Positions 12,701 to 23,669 are shown, counted from the stretch's first letter. The stretch is 64,000 nt of DNA from Tanytarsus gracilentus (GCA_038502055.1 JAXRKN010000037.1:6294501-6358500); one strand, 5' to 3'. Made by a program: numbers and translations. The notes: generated by a model from the letters alone, not told the origin.

Positions 12701-13587
12701 CAACATGAAAATAATCTTTAACAGCCGAACGCGCTACCGGTTGCGCCATAAGAGCGAACTTTTATATCTTGTAAACTTTTTTTGTGTTCCTCCATTTTAA
12801 AAATCCTGAAAATGAAGAGCACAACTTTAATTTTTTTCTGAAAAAATACTTAAATACTTTTTAAAAGTAAAAATTTTCAATCAGTTAATTTCATTTATTA
12901 AAAAAGGCAAAAAAGACCGCTCCTAGCTGGGCTCGAACCAGCAACCTTTCGGTTTTCTATTTAATTTAACTAACAGCCGAACGCGCTACCGGTTGCGCCA
13001 TAAGAGCATGTCCTGATATAAAATAAACATTTGTTGTGTGGTCTCCAATTTTGGACATGATGTTTTGATTTTTAAAAATAATATTTGAGATCCAAAGCTT
13101 TTTGCGAAATATCTTTTTCCATCCCCTATTAATGATTTATAAAAATTTCGCTGTGGGAAGCAAAAAATATATCGCTCCTAGCTGGGCTCGAACCAGCAAC
13201 CTTTCGGTTTTCTATAACATGTTATTAACAGCCGAACGCGCTACCGGTTGCGCCATAAGAGCGATTTTTTGTGTTGTTAGGGGTTGGCTTACTTCTAATC
13301 TCATAATTTTCCGTTGTTTTTTCCATTTCAATTCATTTAAAAGTGCATTTGAGCATCGAAAAAATTATTTTAGAGGATACTATTATAACGAAAATTTATT
13401 TTTCCAGCGAGTCTATAGAGCACTTTACGACTACGAGGCTCAAGATTCCGATGAAGTTAGTTTTGCTGAAGGTGATTTAATTTTTGAAGTCAATAGCATC
13501 GATGCTGGATGGATGACTGGACGTATCGAACGCACGGGACAAATAGGCATGCTTCCAGCCAACTACATTGAACAAGTTATGATTTAA
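735..13587 (+). CDS. Lasp: LIM and SH3 domain protein Lasp (7 coding exons)
   Basis: Actin-binding scaffold of the nebulin/LASP family, expected at actin filaments and muscle Z-discs. Exons: 735-803, 6924-7018, 10068-10200, 10280-10415, 11338-12012, 12320-12552, 13408-13587. All junctions keep frame and give 506 residues. Domains in order: an N-terminal LIM domain with zinc ligands C5, C8, H26, C29, C32, C35, C53 and H56; two nebulin-like repeats at about 61-95 and 97-131 (the second contains SNVAYHG); a long Q/N/P-rich linker with CAG/CAA runs in exons 5-6; and a C-terminal SH3 domain from about 448 (ALYDYEA, then GMLPANYIE). The start ATG follows CAAA and begins MNKNCARC, typical of the family. 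The first two introns are 6.1 and 3.0 kb, so transcriptional control elements may lie there. A possible poly(A) signal is at 13597-13602. The boundary at 12552 is the least certain; a donor 12 bases earlier would also keep frame. Confidence 0.95.
1002..1019. repeat. (TG)9 microsatellite
   Basis: Uninterrupted TG dinucleotide run inside Lasp intron 1. Confidence 0.95.
5324..5338. repeat. (CA)n microsatellite
   Basis: Short uninterrupted CA run in Lasp intron 1. Confidence 0.9.
7019..10067 (+). other. Lasp intron 2 (3.0 kb)
   Basis: GT-AG intron separating the LIM exon from the first nebulin repeat exon. No exon, tRNA or repeat element was recognised inside it. Confidence 0.75.
10416..11337 (+). 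other. Lasp intron 4 (0.9 kb)
   Basis: GT-AG intron between the second nebulin repeat exon and the Q/N-rich exon. It is AT-rich and contains nothing recognisable. The open frame at 10965-11267 looks like translated T-rich intron sequence. Confidence 0.7.
12416..12537 (+). repeat. CAG/CAA (polyglutamine-coding) tract in Lasp
   Basis: Interrupted runs of CAA and CAG codons in exon 6 encode a glutamine-rich linker just before the SH3 domain. CAG and CAA are mixed, so this is not a pure triplet repeat. Glutamine-rich linkers of this kind are common in insect proteins. Confidence 0.85.
12659..12755 (-). tRNA. tRNA-Asn(GTT), copy 1, with a 24-nt intron
   Basis: Complete cloverleaf on the minus strand: 7-bp acceptor stem (GCTCTTA with TAGGAGC), GCGC D stem, anticodon stem TTCGG/CCGAA, T arm GCTGG-TTCGAGC-CCAGC, and discriminator G. 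The anticodon loop reads CTGTTA, then 24 extra bases, then A. Removing them after position 37 gives a 7-base loop with anticodon GTT. The TTCGGCTGTTAACCGAA arm is the usual eukaryotic tRNA-Asn arm. A T6 Pol III terminator lies just downstream. The gene is antisense within Lasp intron 6. An intron in tRNA-Asn is unusual for an animal. Confidence 0.9.
12918..13007 (-). tRNA. tRNA-Asn(GTT), copy 2, with a 17-nt intron
   Basis: The mature tRNA body matches copy 1 base for base, and the discriminator is G. The intron sits at the same place (after A37) but is 17 nt long and differs in sequence. A T-run terminator follows on the minus strand. Flanking sequence differs from copies 1 and 3. Confidence 0.9.
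13173..13262 (-). tRNA. tRNA-Asn(GTT), copy 3, with a 17-nt intron
   Basis: The mature body is identical to copies 1 and 2. The 17-nt intron after position 37 contains the perfect palindrome ATAACATGTTAT. The 3' flank (a T6 run followed by GC) matches that of copy 1, which points to a recent local duplication. This copy is the closest to the Lasp SH3 exon. Confidence 0.9.
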
Positions 13588-14899
13588 ACGACTTTCAATA
13601 AATTCACGCATATTTTTTTCTACTAACAATTCACGTTTAAATATCAAAAGCAAAAAAACTCTCAAAACATGCTTTATAAACAATTAATTTTTGTAATAAT
13701 TGTACCTTTTATTATCTAGTGCTGAAGTTTAAAAATAGAGAAAATAATTTTTGTCATTATCTATAGTGAACGATAAATGTAAAACTTTTAACATTTAGCA
13801 AGAATTTGAAATTTATCAGCATCGAAAAATTAAAATCATTTGGCGAGATTCATTCCGTTGCATTTTTTGATGGAGTGACAAGAAAATTTTAATGATGTTG
13901 TTGCAGAGAAAATTTCTCAGCAAAATTATCGATGGTGCGTGTTAAAAAAATACCCTAATAAAATCTTTCAAAGTCTCACTTTCATTTTTTCCATAAAAAG
14001 TGCACTTACGTTTATCAATCACACACTCAAGACATCTTGTGCAAATATTAACTAAAAAAATTTAATTACCAATTAGAAGAAAATAAAAAGTGCTAAAATA
14101 TCAATGACGACGATAATGACTAGTTTTTTTAGAAAGTATCGGATTAGAAATTTTATCCTGCGTATTGATTTGCATTTCCATGATATCCCCTGCTATTGGC
14201 ATTAAAAAATATCAATTTGAGCAACAAAAAAAAGAGAAGAAAAAAATATTTTTAGTAAAATTTTTGAAATTCTAAAATAATTATCTGCGGTGATAAGTGC
14301 GAAATTTTGTCAATTAGATTCTTGCTTTGTAAATAAACCGTTTTTTAGCGCATTTTTAATTAAAATAAAAAACTTTTTATATATGGAATAGCTTAGAAAT
14401 ATTCTTTCTATAATATTATAGATTGTCAATCAAAAATAATATTTAAAAACTTTAGAAATTTCGTAAGATTTTCAATTTCAGCGAAAAATATCGAGTCACT
14501 AATTGAGCTTTGAAAAAAGCTTACAGTTCATAATTTTTCGACGAAAGAAGAATATAAATTGAAAATCTTAGGAAATTAAATTAAACAATTCCTTCCATGT
14601 AATAACGTAAAATATACCCTAAACTATTTGCAAAGTATTAAATTGAAGATTTTCTTCTGCTACAAACGCATTCTTATTAAACATTCTATCCTATTAAAAT
14701 AATTATAAATCTGAACAATTGTCAAAAACCCCAAAATTGTAAAAATTAATTTTTTTATATATATATTAAATTTGAAACGTAACGATTTTAGTGAACGCGA
14801 AAATTGCTAGGAAATATTAAATAAAGTGTAAAAAATGATTGATGATAACTCACATAATCGTAAATAAAGATTTAATTGTTGAGAAAAAAAATCTGGTTT
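13588..14899. other. Convergent intergenic region between Lasp and the CCDC13-like gene
   Basis: 3' flank of two converging genes. It contains a possible Lasp poly(A) signal at 13597-13602 and an imperfect palindrome at about 14450-14580. No gene was recognised. Confidence 0.6.
14450..14580. repeat. Imperfect inverted repeat
   Basis: The left arm near 14458-14479 (core GTAAGATTTTCAATTT) is matched in reverse complement by the right arm near 14556-14575 (core AAATTGAAAATCTTA). A short second match (CGAAAAAT with ATTTTTCG) lies closer to the centre. It could be a hairpin or the remnant of a small palindromic element. No terminal target duplication was identified. Confidence 0.5.
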
Positions 14900-16733
14900 T
14901 TATTTTTCAGTTACATCTTCCAAGGTACTATCCACGCAACTCTCAGTTGTCATGCTGTCTTTGGCTCCAAAAATCTCCTGGAATTTTTCTTTGGAATTTC
15001 CAAGAACATCAATAAACTTTTGAAAGTCAACTTCGTGTTCTTCACTCTGCATTTTAAGTTTATTCTCCAAATATTGAATTCTTTCCATGGCACTTTCGAG
15101 TCTGTGAATAATTTTACTGAATTAAAGTTGATTGAATTAAATTGCATGAGTCTACAATGTACTTACTTAATTTTGAGACTATCTACTGCCACTGATCGTT
15201 CGTGTGTTTTAGACACCGGACGTGAAATACTTGAGCCACTCATGCTTCGTGAATATTCGCTGATTCTAATGGTTCTCCGATTTTTGTTTCTCAGCGCTTC
15301 TTTTTCGCTCTCAAATTCCTTAATTTTTGCCTCCAACCGAGCAATTTTCATCTTCTGCTTTGTGACAACCTCATGTTGCTCATTTTCTTTCAGTGACGCT
15401 CGATTGCATCGCTCATTTAAGTCTCTCGTCATAATTAAAAGATGATTTTTTTCTTCTTCAAGTGCTTTCATGATAGCATTATAGCCATCTTTGCTCATAT
15501 CACGACACGAGAAAAGAAAATCTCCAGAGACATTTTTGAGGTTATTTTCCAGCTCTTCTTTTTCGGATTTGAGGTTAAAAATTATGTTTTCATTTTTAAC
15601 AATAATTTCATTTAAATTTTCAACGTGACAATGCAGTTTTTGAACCTCCAAGTCCGACTGTTCCTTTCTTTTTTCAACATTTTGAATTTCCTTTTCAACT
15701 TCACTGATTTTATGCTCACACTCGAATTTTGTCATTGAAATTTTCTCGTTAAGGCACTGGATATAGTTGTCATCATTTTTAGATTTTTCCATCAACTCGA
15801 GTGTCTTCAATTTGTAATTATTTAAATCATCGCCTAGATTTTTATTGCGAGTCTTAAGCGCCACTAATTTTTGCTTAACATCCTCGAGCTCTGTCTTGCA
15901 ATCTTCGAGCTCTTTTGTCAATGATTCAATTTCCATTCGACGTACACTTTCGAGACGCTTCAATGGAATTCGATTTGAATCAAAAGACTCAAAATCAGAG
16001 TCAAACTTATCTTTCAGCTCATTTATTTTACTTTGAAGCATAACAATTTGCTGAGAACGTCCACGCCAATTAGAATTTCCGCTAAGAATTTGTGAAATGT
16101 TGGCTTCGACTCCAATTTCTTGCTGCAAGCACTTGTGTGCCATTTTGAGTTCATTTTTCAGCTGGTGATTTTGATTTGAAGCCTCAAACAATCTTTTTTT
16201 GGTTCGTTCGAGATCATCGCTGAGCTGTTGTAGTTCTGATGGCTCAGGAGACTCCATTTCTCTTTCAAGCTGTTTTCTCTCTTTAATCTGAACTTCTTTA
16301 TCAAAAAGTATTCGCTCGAGTTGAACAATTTTCGCTTCCAAATCGCGGCATTTACTTCGTTGAGCGATAAGTTGAGAATTCAAGTGACGATTCGTTTTAC
16401 TAAGATCAGAAATTTTTTGAGACGATATCGAACTACATTCAACAGCAAGCATGTTCATTTTTTCATCAAGATGAGCATTTCTCTCGCGCAGCTCTGCCAA
16501 CTCTCGATCCTTTAATTCGAGTTTTTCACGAAATTTATCGTTTTGCGCACGAATTTTCTAAAATTTTAACGGGTTTTTACCTTTATTTTTTAAGCACATT
16601 TTTTTGTTACCTTAAATTTGGAGCAACTTTGTTGAAAATCACCACTTTGAGTCATTCTTGAATGTTTCGAGTGAACGCACATCAACGAAGGATCTTCGGG
16701 ATGAGAAAGGTAAGTGACTTGCGACGAAGACAT
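14900..16733 (-). CDS. Coiled-coil protein, CCDC13-like (3 exons)
   Basis: Exons in transcript order: 16733-16611, 16557-15167, 15101-14900. Frame is kept throughout, giving 571 residues. The protein starts MSSSQVTYLSHPEDP and is almost entirely charged heptad coiled coil from about residue 42 to the end. There is no membrane segment or enzyme motif. The segment near EIGVEANISQIL followed by WRGRSQQIVMLQSKINELK resembles the conserved core of CCDC13, a centriolar-satellite/cilium-linked coiled-coil protein. That match is from memory of the family and is moderate at best; another long coiled-coil centrosomal protein is possible. The start is 154 bp from the stop of zeta-COP on the same strand. 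Confidence 0.6.
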
Positions 16734-16886
16734 TTTTCACGAAATCTTTAGAAAAAAATTACAAACTTTTGAGAGAATTTTTTTTTCAAAGATTACTTAA
16801 ATCATGACAATTTTATTTAAAACATAAATTTTGAATTTTTAAGCATAATACAGAGATAGTTTGGAGAGAAAAATCGAATGGATGAT

Positions 16887-17857
16887 TTACTTAAGTAGCG
16901 ACCATTTGAGTTGCTCCTTAGCACTTTGAAACACCTGAAAGTTAAATAAGATTCCATTGAAAGATCAAGTTTTTAGATATTAGCGTGATTTATAATCTCG
17001 ATTGAACTAATTAATTCAGGAAGTTTGGCTTATAAAAAATATATTAAATTGTTCACATAAAAAAAATCATGCATAAAAGCTGCACATGAGAGATTACTGA
17101 CAATTTTATATGGCCATTACGGGATCTTTCAAGTTTAGTTACTACCAAAATAATCCGTGAATTGCATTCGTTACCTGTGCAACAGTCTGTTCACCAAGTG
17201 GCAACTCATCGTTTCTCAAGTCGACACGTTTTTGAACGCTCGCCGGATCAGCGTCCAAAATTATTCTACAAATACAACATCATTAAATTAATCTTTTTAC
17301 TAAAATCATGTATGAAGCTCACCCTCCGTCACAAATTTCGTCAAATGCAAGCATAACAACATCCAGATTATCTAACAAGGCTCGCTTTTCGACATTCTTT
17401 TTAAGGATAAGACTTATGGTATCGAAGAGACAGTTTAGTACTGATAATAAGATGAGTTCATTTTCCTGTTTGCCGCCCATCACATAAAAGAACAAATCAA
17501 CATTACTTTTGTAGACGACTGTAAGACCATCCAGCATAATTATTTCCGCCGCATTGGCTCGATGTGTCTTTTGAAATAGATTCTTTTCGTACTGTTTCTG
17601 CTCCTTCACTGTTGGAAATACATTTTTATCGTAGTATTTAGCGAGTATTCGATTTCCATCATTGTCCATAATAACCATGGCTTTAATTGTGTAGAGAGTT
17701 GGTTCCTTAAATGAAAATTAAAACATTTGTCAGCCACATCATCATAGATTTTTGAAATTCATGTATTTGATGACTGAGTCGAGTAGATTCCATGCTGATG
17801 TGGTCGAGCACAGTCAGAATAATTAAATTAAAGGTCATTTCTCACCAGTAAATCCAT
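16887..17857 (-). CDS. zetaCOP: Coatomer subunit zeta (zeta-COP), 4 exons
   Basis: Small subunit of the COPI coat, which works in Golgi-to-ER and intra-Golgi vesicle transport together with gamma-COP. Exons in transcript order: 17857-17846 (only four codons, MDLL), 17705-17323, 17265-17175, 16934-16887. Together they give 177 residues, the usual length for the family. Longin-fold landmarks are present: EPTLYTIKAMVIMDNDGNR, AKYYD, EKNLFQKTHR, LDGLTVVYKS, NELILLSVLNCLFD and the FDEICDGG helix end. The C-terminus is KEQLKWSLLK. The short first exon is supported by a clean GTGAGA donor and by alignment of the MDLLEPTLYT start with known family members. Its promoter region is shared with the divergent homeobox gene. 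Confidence 0.95.
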
Positions 17858-18116
17858 TGTTTGGTTGTTTTATTAAAATATTAAAAAATTTCAAATTTCC
17901 TTCTTCGTTGAACTCGAATATAGCGCTCGCAAGTGTAAAATATTCAGTAAAAAAAAATTATTCGTAAAATTAAATTTAATGTAATTTAGTAGAAATTAAG
18001 TGGAATTAATTCTGGTGAATGAGAATTAGGCTGATTTACTGCTCAAGACGCCGCAAAGCAATTAATTACCAAAAGTCTCCTTCTTTATGCAGGAAAGAAA
18101 TTAAAAATCTTAAATA
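17858..18116. promoter_or_regulatory. Shared upstream region of zeta-COP and TGIF-type gene
   Basis: The two start codons point away from each other and are only 259 bp apart, so both promoters and 5' UTRs must fit here. No TATA box stands out on either side. Confidence 0.5.
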
Positions 18117-19303
18117 ATGTCTAGCGAAATCTATGAAAGAAAATTATTCAACAATCCAAGGGATCTGAGTCAAAAGGCGCATTCTGAGAGTAAGAACTTA
18201 ATTGAATATTGTTTTTGTTATCATTTTTGATTTGTTTATTTTTCTCGCATTGACATTTTTGACAGAATTTGAAGTGTGTGTTAAGAATGTCAAAACTTCA
18301 AAATGTCTAAGATCCAGTTAATAATTGTATGCTATAATTTTAGCCGATCAAAACAGCAGCTATGGAGATTATGATGATGGAAATCAAAGCACCGATGATG
18401 AACAAATTCCAGTGATGATGAACGAAGAAATTATAAATGACTTTCATCGCAGGCGTCGAGGGAATTTACCTAAGAGAGCCGTAAATTTTCTTAAAAATTG
18501 GTTGTACAATCACCGACTTAATGCATACCCAACGGAAGAAGAGAAAGTCATGATGAGCACAGAGACGGGTCTCACTAATCTACAAATTTGTAATTGGTTC
18601 ATTAACGCGAGGAGAAGAATATTACCCGAAATGATTCGAAAAGACGGTCATGATCCACAAAAATTTAGAATATCTCGGAGAAGCAAGCAGGATGAACTTG
18701 CATCGCCTATGAAAATTCAACGTCTTGATGAATCGGTTAGTGACTTTATGCCAAAAATGTTTAACACTTGATCAAATTTTCTCTTTTAGTTGATGAGCAA
18801 AATTGACAATGAGATTAGCGAGCGGTCACAAGAAATTATTAAGGTTGATGGAAGCACTTTTGTTAACAATCACGATGGATCTCTTATAAAGCTCGGCGCT
18901 AGCGATTACGATGATAGCAATTTAATTTATAGGTAACTCATTCATTGACATTGACAATTTTGATCAAATACAAAAGAGAATTTAAATAAAATATCTTTCT
19001 AGATCCGATGAGGAACTTGAGATGGAACAACATAAATATAAATATGCGCCTGCAAGTGAAGCATCAACTTCTAATGACTTTTTTTCAATGGCTTCTTATC
19101 ATCCGCGTTTCTCGCAACTTCACTCAGAGTCATCGAGACGACATCGAAAAAGCACACCAGTTCGAATTCAACCAGTACCAACTCAGTCCTTACGTGCACC
19201 GGAAGCCGTACATAAAACAAGCATTCGTGTTCAAGGCGTTATACGGGATCCCAGTAACTCAAAATGCCTCTATCTTCTCGTGAATTCTTCGTCAGATTCA
19301 TAA
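18117..19303 (+). CDS. achi: TALE homeobox protein, TGIF/achintya-vismay type (4 exons)
   Basis: DNA-binding repressor/activator of the TGIF family. The Drosophila relatives achintya and vismay act in spermatocyte transcription. Exons: 18117-18189, 18344-18735, 18790-18932, 19003-19303; frame is kept, 302 residues. The homeodomain spans about residues 60-122, with RRRRGNLPKRAVNFLKNWLY, the TALE three-residue extension (NAYP), and recognition helix CNWFINARRR followed by LPEMIRKDG. The N-terminal part is acidic. The C-terminal part has basic RRHRKS and ends in a serine-rich stretch. AATAAA lies at 19478-19483. There is one gene here, unlike the achi/vis duplicate pair in Drosophila, so the symbol stands for the common ancestor of the two. 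Confidence 0.92.
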
Positions 19304-19676
19304 ATTTAATTTGCCATTTTTCGTCAAATTTTTTTTTGTGATTTTTCATTTTTAAAACTTTGTAAAAACTATCTCGGCAAAATGTATGCTAATCATCATC
19401 ATATAGTAATTAAAGTAAGAATTTTACAACAGACAATCAATTTAATTTTCTCAAACTATTTTTATTTTTCAAATCGCAATAAATCGAGCGAAAAAATATT
19501 GACAAATTTGGGATTTTTACAGCTTTCGTTTTCAAATGACAAAAAAAAATATTAAAATTAGTTGAAAGTTTTTTTTCTGCACAACCTAAAATTCTAATCA
19601 ACTTAAGATTTAAAGAATTAAAATAAATTTTTAAAATTAATTATCGTGTTAGTGACCACTTTTTAAAATAAACGTT
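19304..19676. other. Convergent 3' region of TGIF-type gene and Pds5
   Basis: Holds the 3' UTRs of two converging genes. A plus-strand AATAAA (19478-19483) and a minus-strand AATAAA (plus-strand TTTATT near 19461) cross over, so the two transcripts may overlap at their ends. Confidence 0.5.
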
Positions 19677-22600
19677 TTATGCATTTCTTAACCGTTTTGT
19701 TGTTTCGCGTGTAGGCATGTCGTTTTGAGCAAAGCGTTTAGGCGCTGGACCAGCGTTATTGCTCGATATTTTCTCAGCTTCTTGCTCTTGCTGCAAAACT
19801 TCCTTGAACTCTTCCGATAAATATTCTGTCTTATTTTTAAAATCCGGCGATTGTTCTTGGAAATACATGCGAGGAATGTTAACTTGGTCTAAACTATATT
19901 CACGCATGTCAACACTTTTAATTTTTGTTAGAATCATGTGCAATACAAGATCACAGAGAGTCCAGATTTTCTAAAAATAATAAAAATAATTATTATCGCT
20001 CAAAACACTTGACAGTAAAATTTACCTCATTGATTTGATCGTTATGTGGCTGATATGCACTTTTCGAGTGCTTCATTTTTTGAATCATGTTTGTGTAGAG
20101 ACTAAAGCAAAATGTTTCCTTATTGCTAACCAATGGCTCGAGGATGAAACTGAAGCATTTTTCAACTGTCTTCAATTGCTCTGTATTCGTACTCTCTTCT
20201 AGAAGTGTGCTATGAGCGAGAACTGTGACAGCGAAAGGTAGAATGTAGTCGGGTAAAATATTTCCAAGCTGCCCTAGTGCGCCGTCCACTAAAAAATACA
20301 AAACAATTATTAAAATAAGTTGGACATATAATTATGACTAAACTTACTTCCACCCTTTGAAAAGGTCTTGACATACTCTCGACGATGATTTACATCGATC
20401 TCATAATTATTTTTCATCTGTTCTCGAAGCCTAAAAATTTTTAAACATTTAATTTTCAACTTTCATTCTTCTAATAATCTAAAATTTACCTTCGATCACT
20501 TTCACGTCCACAAATCGCATAGAATCCCATAAAATCGAGTGGTAGACATTTATGAGGAATCCCCTTATAGAGACCTTTGTGAAGCTTTTTTGCAAACAGC
20601 TCTCTTACTTGTACTATTGGATCGTTCTAAAAAGTAACCATAATTAGAGTTTAGTTCTTCTTTTAATTTACAATTCCATACCATTAAAGATGACAATGTC
20701 AAAAATTGCTCTGCATTGTATTCGTCTCCGACACCTTTTTGTTCACAAATTTTCAGCATAGCATTTCCGGCAGAGACTCGAAGCCACGCTTTTTCTGCTT
20801 CACTTAGCTGTCCTTTGTCGAGAATATCGCCCGTTTTACTGATGAAAGCGCAAAGCATTCGGAACGTTTTCTGTGCTGCCATGACATTATCTTTGAGACC
20901 AACGAGCCATCGTGCGATTGCCTTTAAGCCTTCTACCCTGCATCTAATCTCCTCTGGCAATTCTTCCTCATCACACCAGTCACCTAATGTCTTGTCATCA
21001 TCGTGTCTTTCGGGTAAATCACCAATCAATAAATCCTTGACAATCTTCCTCGAAACAATGTTCTTTAGGGGAATATTAAATCTCTCAGGAAGGTTGTAAG
21101 CAATATGTCCAAATGCTACAATCGCTGTTCGATAATGTTCACAGGTTGCGACTAAATTTTTGTTTGTTTCATCCACAATCTCTTGGAAAATATCATCGAT
21201 CTGCCTCTTGATGCGCTTTAAATTAGATTCTACTTCCTCCTCCTTTAAGTTATCAATCAGAGATGAATTTGAATTCACAAAGAGACACCGGATAGCGTGC
21301 TTGGCTTGTTTTGGAGTTCCATTTGTAGCAAAATGTTTACAGAGGGGTGCCAAGTCTTCAATAAAATCGGCATGGGACTCAATAAGTGGTTTAAAACGGC
21401 CGAGATGTGTAAATGCTTTAAAGACACTCGCAGCAACAAAATCAAGCTCGATGTCCAACAGAGCCATCATTGATCGGAGTACTGACTCGTTCAAAAAATG
21501 TGCGGGGAAAAGATAGATGAGCACAGTCAATAGATTTAATCCTTTGGCGCTTGTGTCTTCTGGTTTGAGTTTCAAATTTTGCAGTAAGATATTACTCAAT
21601 TTTTGGGTATCATCTTCGCTGTCATCTAACATATTTCTTTCTTTGATAGCCAAATCTAACTGTCCCTCGATCAATCGAATAAGAACTTCAATATTCTCTC
21701 GATCAATCATGACACTAGCTATGCGACTTAGAAGAATTTTAACCGTGTTGTAGTAGAGGTTTGTCATAATGGGAGTGCCTAATTTCTTCAATATACCTGA
21801 CATGGCCTCGGTGCAAGTTTTGTTGTCGACATCCCTTCGAAGAATTGTTTCCATATCTTTGAGAATCACTTTATCCTTACGCATGTGCGCAGAAAATTTA
21901 ACAATATACTCTTGTGACTTTAGCGGATCGGGAAATATTTTGACAACGACACTCAGCTTCTTCGCTATTTCTTTCTGTGTTTCTGCAGTCTCTTTGATTT
22001 TATGCAATTTTAGCCAATCAGTCACATTTTTGCGCATTTTCATTTGATTCTTTTGGAGCTCAATAAAGGCTTTCAATGCATGATCATCTATGGTTGCTTG
22101 AAGCTTATAGAGTGCCTTCATTTTATCAATGGCCGGAAGTGTATATGGAACCAAGCTGGTTATTAGAAGTCTCTCAATTAAAAGTTGATCTTCGAGAGTC
22201 GCATGATAATAGCCATTGAGAATTTTGATTTGAATCCAATTTGCAGAGTCGAGCGCGGATTCATCTGGTTTATCTGTTGCTGCAAGTGTTGCTTTTAAAT
22301 GTTCATGGTATATTAGAGCAAGTCCGTTCATCGCTGCTCTTCTAATCTTAAATTTTTTGTCTTGTGATCTCTCTTTCAAAATCGCCATCAAGTCAGTCGA
22401 TTCTGCAACAATTTTGTAGTCACGCTTGGCAGTTTCAACTATGGAATTAACCACTTCATATCGAACACTTTCATCCGAGTCGTGTTGACGTCCATTAAGG
22501 ACATTTATAATTTCTGATCGAAGTTCAGGATGATTTACAAGAAAATGCATGGTACTTTGGACACATTTTATGCGAATTGTTACTGCAATGTCGAGAAATC

Positions 22601-23669
22601 GACCCAGAAAAAGATTAAGCAATGCCGTATGTTGCTTGCCCAAACTTGAATCCTTCTCACTGAACATTCTCGCCAATAAAGCAACGGCCTTTAAACGCTC
22701 ACTCTCATTAGACGATTTAATTTTGCATTCAAGTTGAGGTAAAACGGACACCAACAAATTGGGGCTGATAACATTGAGCTCGTAGATAAGATCATAGATT
22801 CGTTTCGTGCTTTGATATACTTTGTCTGGCTTATCAGTCATGAGGGCTTCGTTGAGAAAAGCTCGAACGTACATAACCAGTGACTCGGTAGTCTTAACAA
22901 TCAGTTCCTTTGCCAAGTTGTAGGCATTCTTTCGTTGAGTCTTGCTCGGCTCCACAATATTAATTAGAATTATGTCCAAAAGTTCATTCGAAATTGAATC
23001 AGACTCGGCAATGAGTGGAATAAGAATTTCCAACATAAATGACTTAACTTTTGCACTGTGTTCATCGTTGACGATCTTAAACATGAGTCCGAACAGAGAG
23101 CAGAAGATTTCCTGACTTTCCACGAGTTCAAAGCACATATTGAAACTCTTTACGTATGCCAAGTTTTCTAAAAGGTAGAAATAGCGCTTAAAAGCTGGAT
23201 CCTTTGGATCTTTCAGACCATTCAGTTGCTGTATTAAAAATTCAAAAATTTCCTAAAACAATGAGTGAAAAAGTTAGAAATTAATCATAAATTAATGTCC
23301 TTAAAGCCACTTGCCTTTATTTGTTCGGGTTCTTTGTAAGGAGCTTCAGGTGCAAATACTCTTAGAATATCAGCTACACAGCATCCAACAAGAAGCTGAA
23401 CATCCTTTGAATCGTGATTTAGAAAGAAATCCTTAACCAAATGCAATGCCAGTGGTGTGTACTTTGTGAAATTTTCATCATCCTGGCCCATTGCTTGCAG
23501 TGTTAGAGATAAAGACTAACGAGGAAAAACAACAGTGAAAATTGACGATTGATAGAAGAAAAATGCAAAATATTACCTTTAATCTCCGAACCAGCTCATC
23601 ATCTCGAAGATCCTCGGAGCATGGCTTTAATTGATTTGGATAAACAACTTTTTCCTTTTCCGCGGTCAT
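19677..23669 (-). CDS. pds5: Cohesin-associated protein Pds5 (7 exons)
   Basis: Cohesin cofactor that works with Wapl, Dalmatian/Sororin-type proteins and Eco to control cohesin release and sister-chromatid cohesion in the nucleus. Exons in transcript order: 23669-23577, 23515-23315, 23252-20682, 20626-20490, 20430-20348, 20288-20026, 19970-19677; frame is kept, 1213 residues, the usual size of insect Pds5. Recognisable blocks are CCVADILRVFAPEAPYK, GLKDPKDPAFKRYFYLLENL and many HEAT-type helices. A short charged tail ends PTRETTKRLRNA. The intron after exon 2 begins GC instead of GT (AAG|GCAAGT); without it the frame would stop a few codons later. The start MTAEKEKVVYPNQLK fits the family. 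Confidence 0.96.

Noticed and set aside
12659..13262. Reading these as tRNA-Tyr or tRNA-Ile genes because they contain introns
   Set aside because: The anticodon stem and loop after intron removal (TTCGGCTGTTAACCGAA) and discriminator G are those of tRNA-Asn.
13102..13407. Open frame running into the Lasp SH3 exon from 13102
   Set aside because: It translates across tRNA-Asn copy 3 and intron sequence. The real exon begins at the acceptor ending at 13407.
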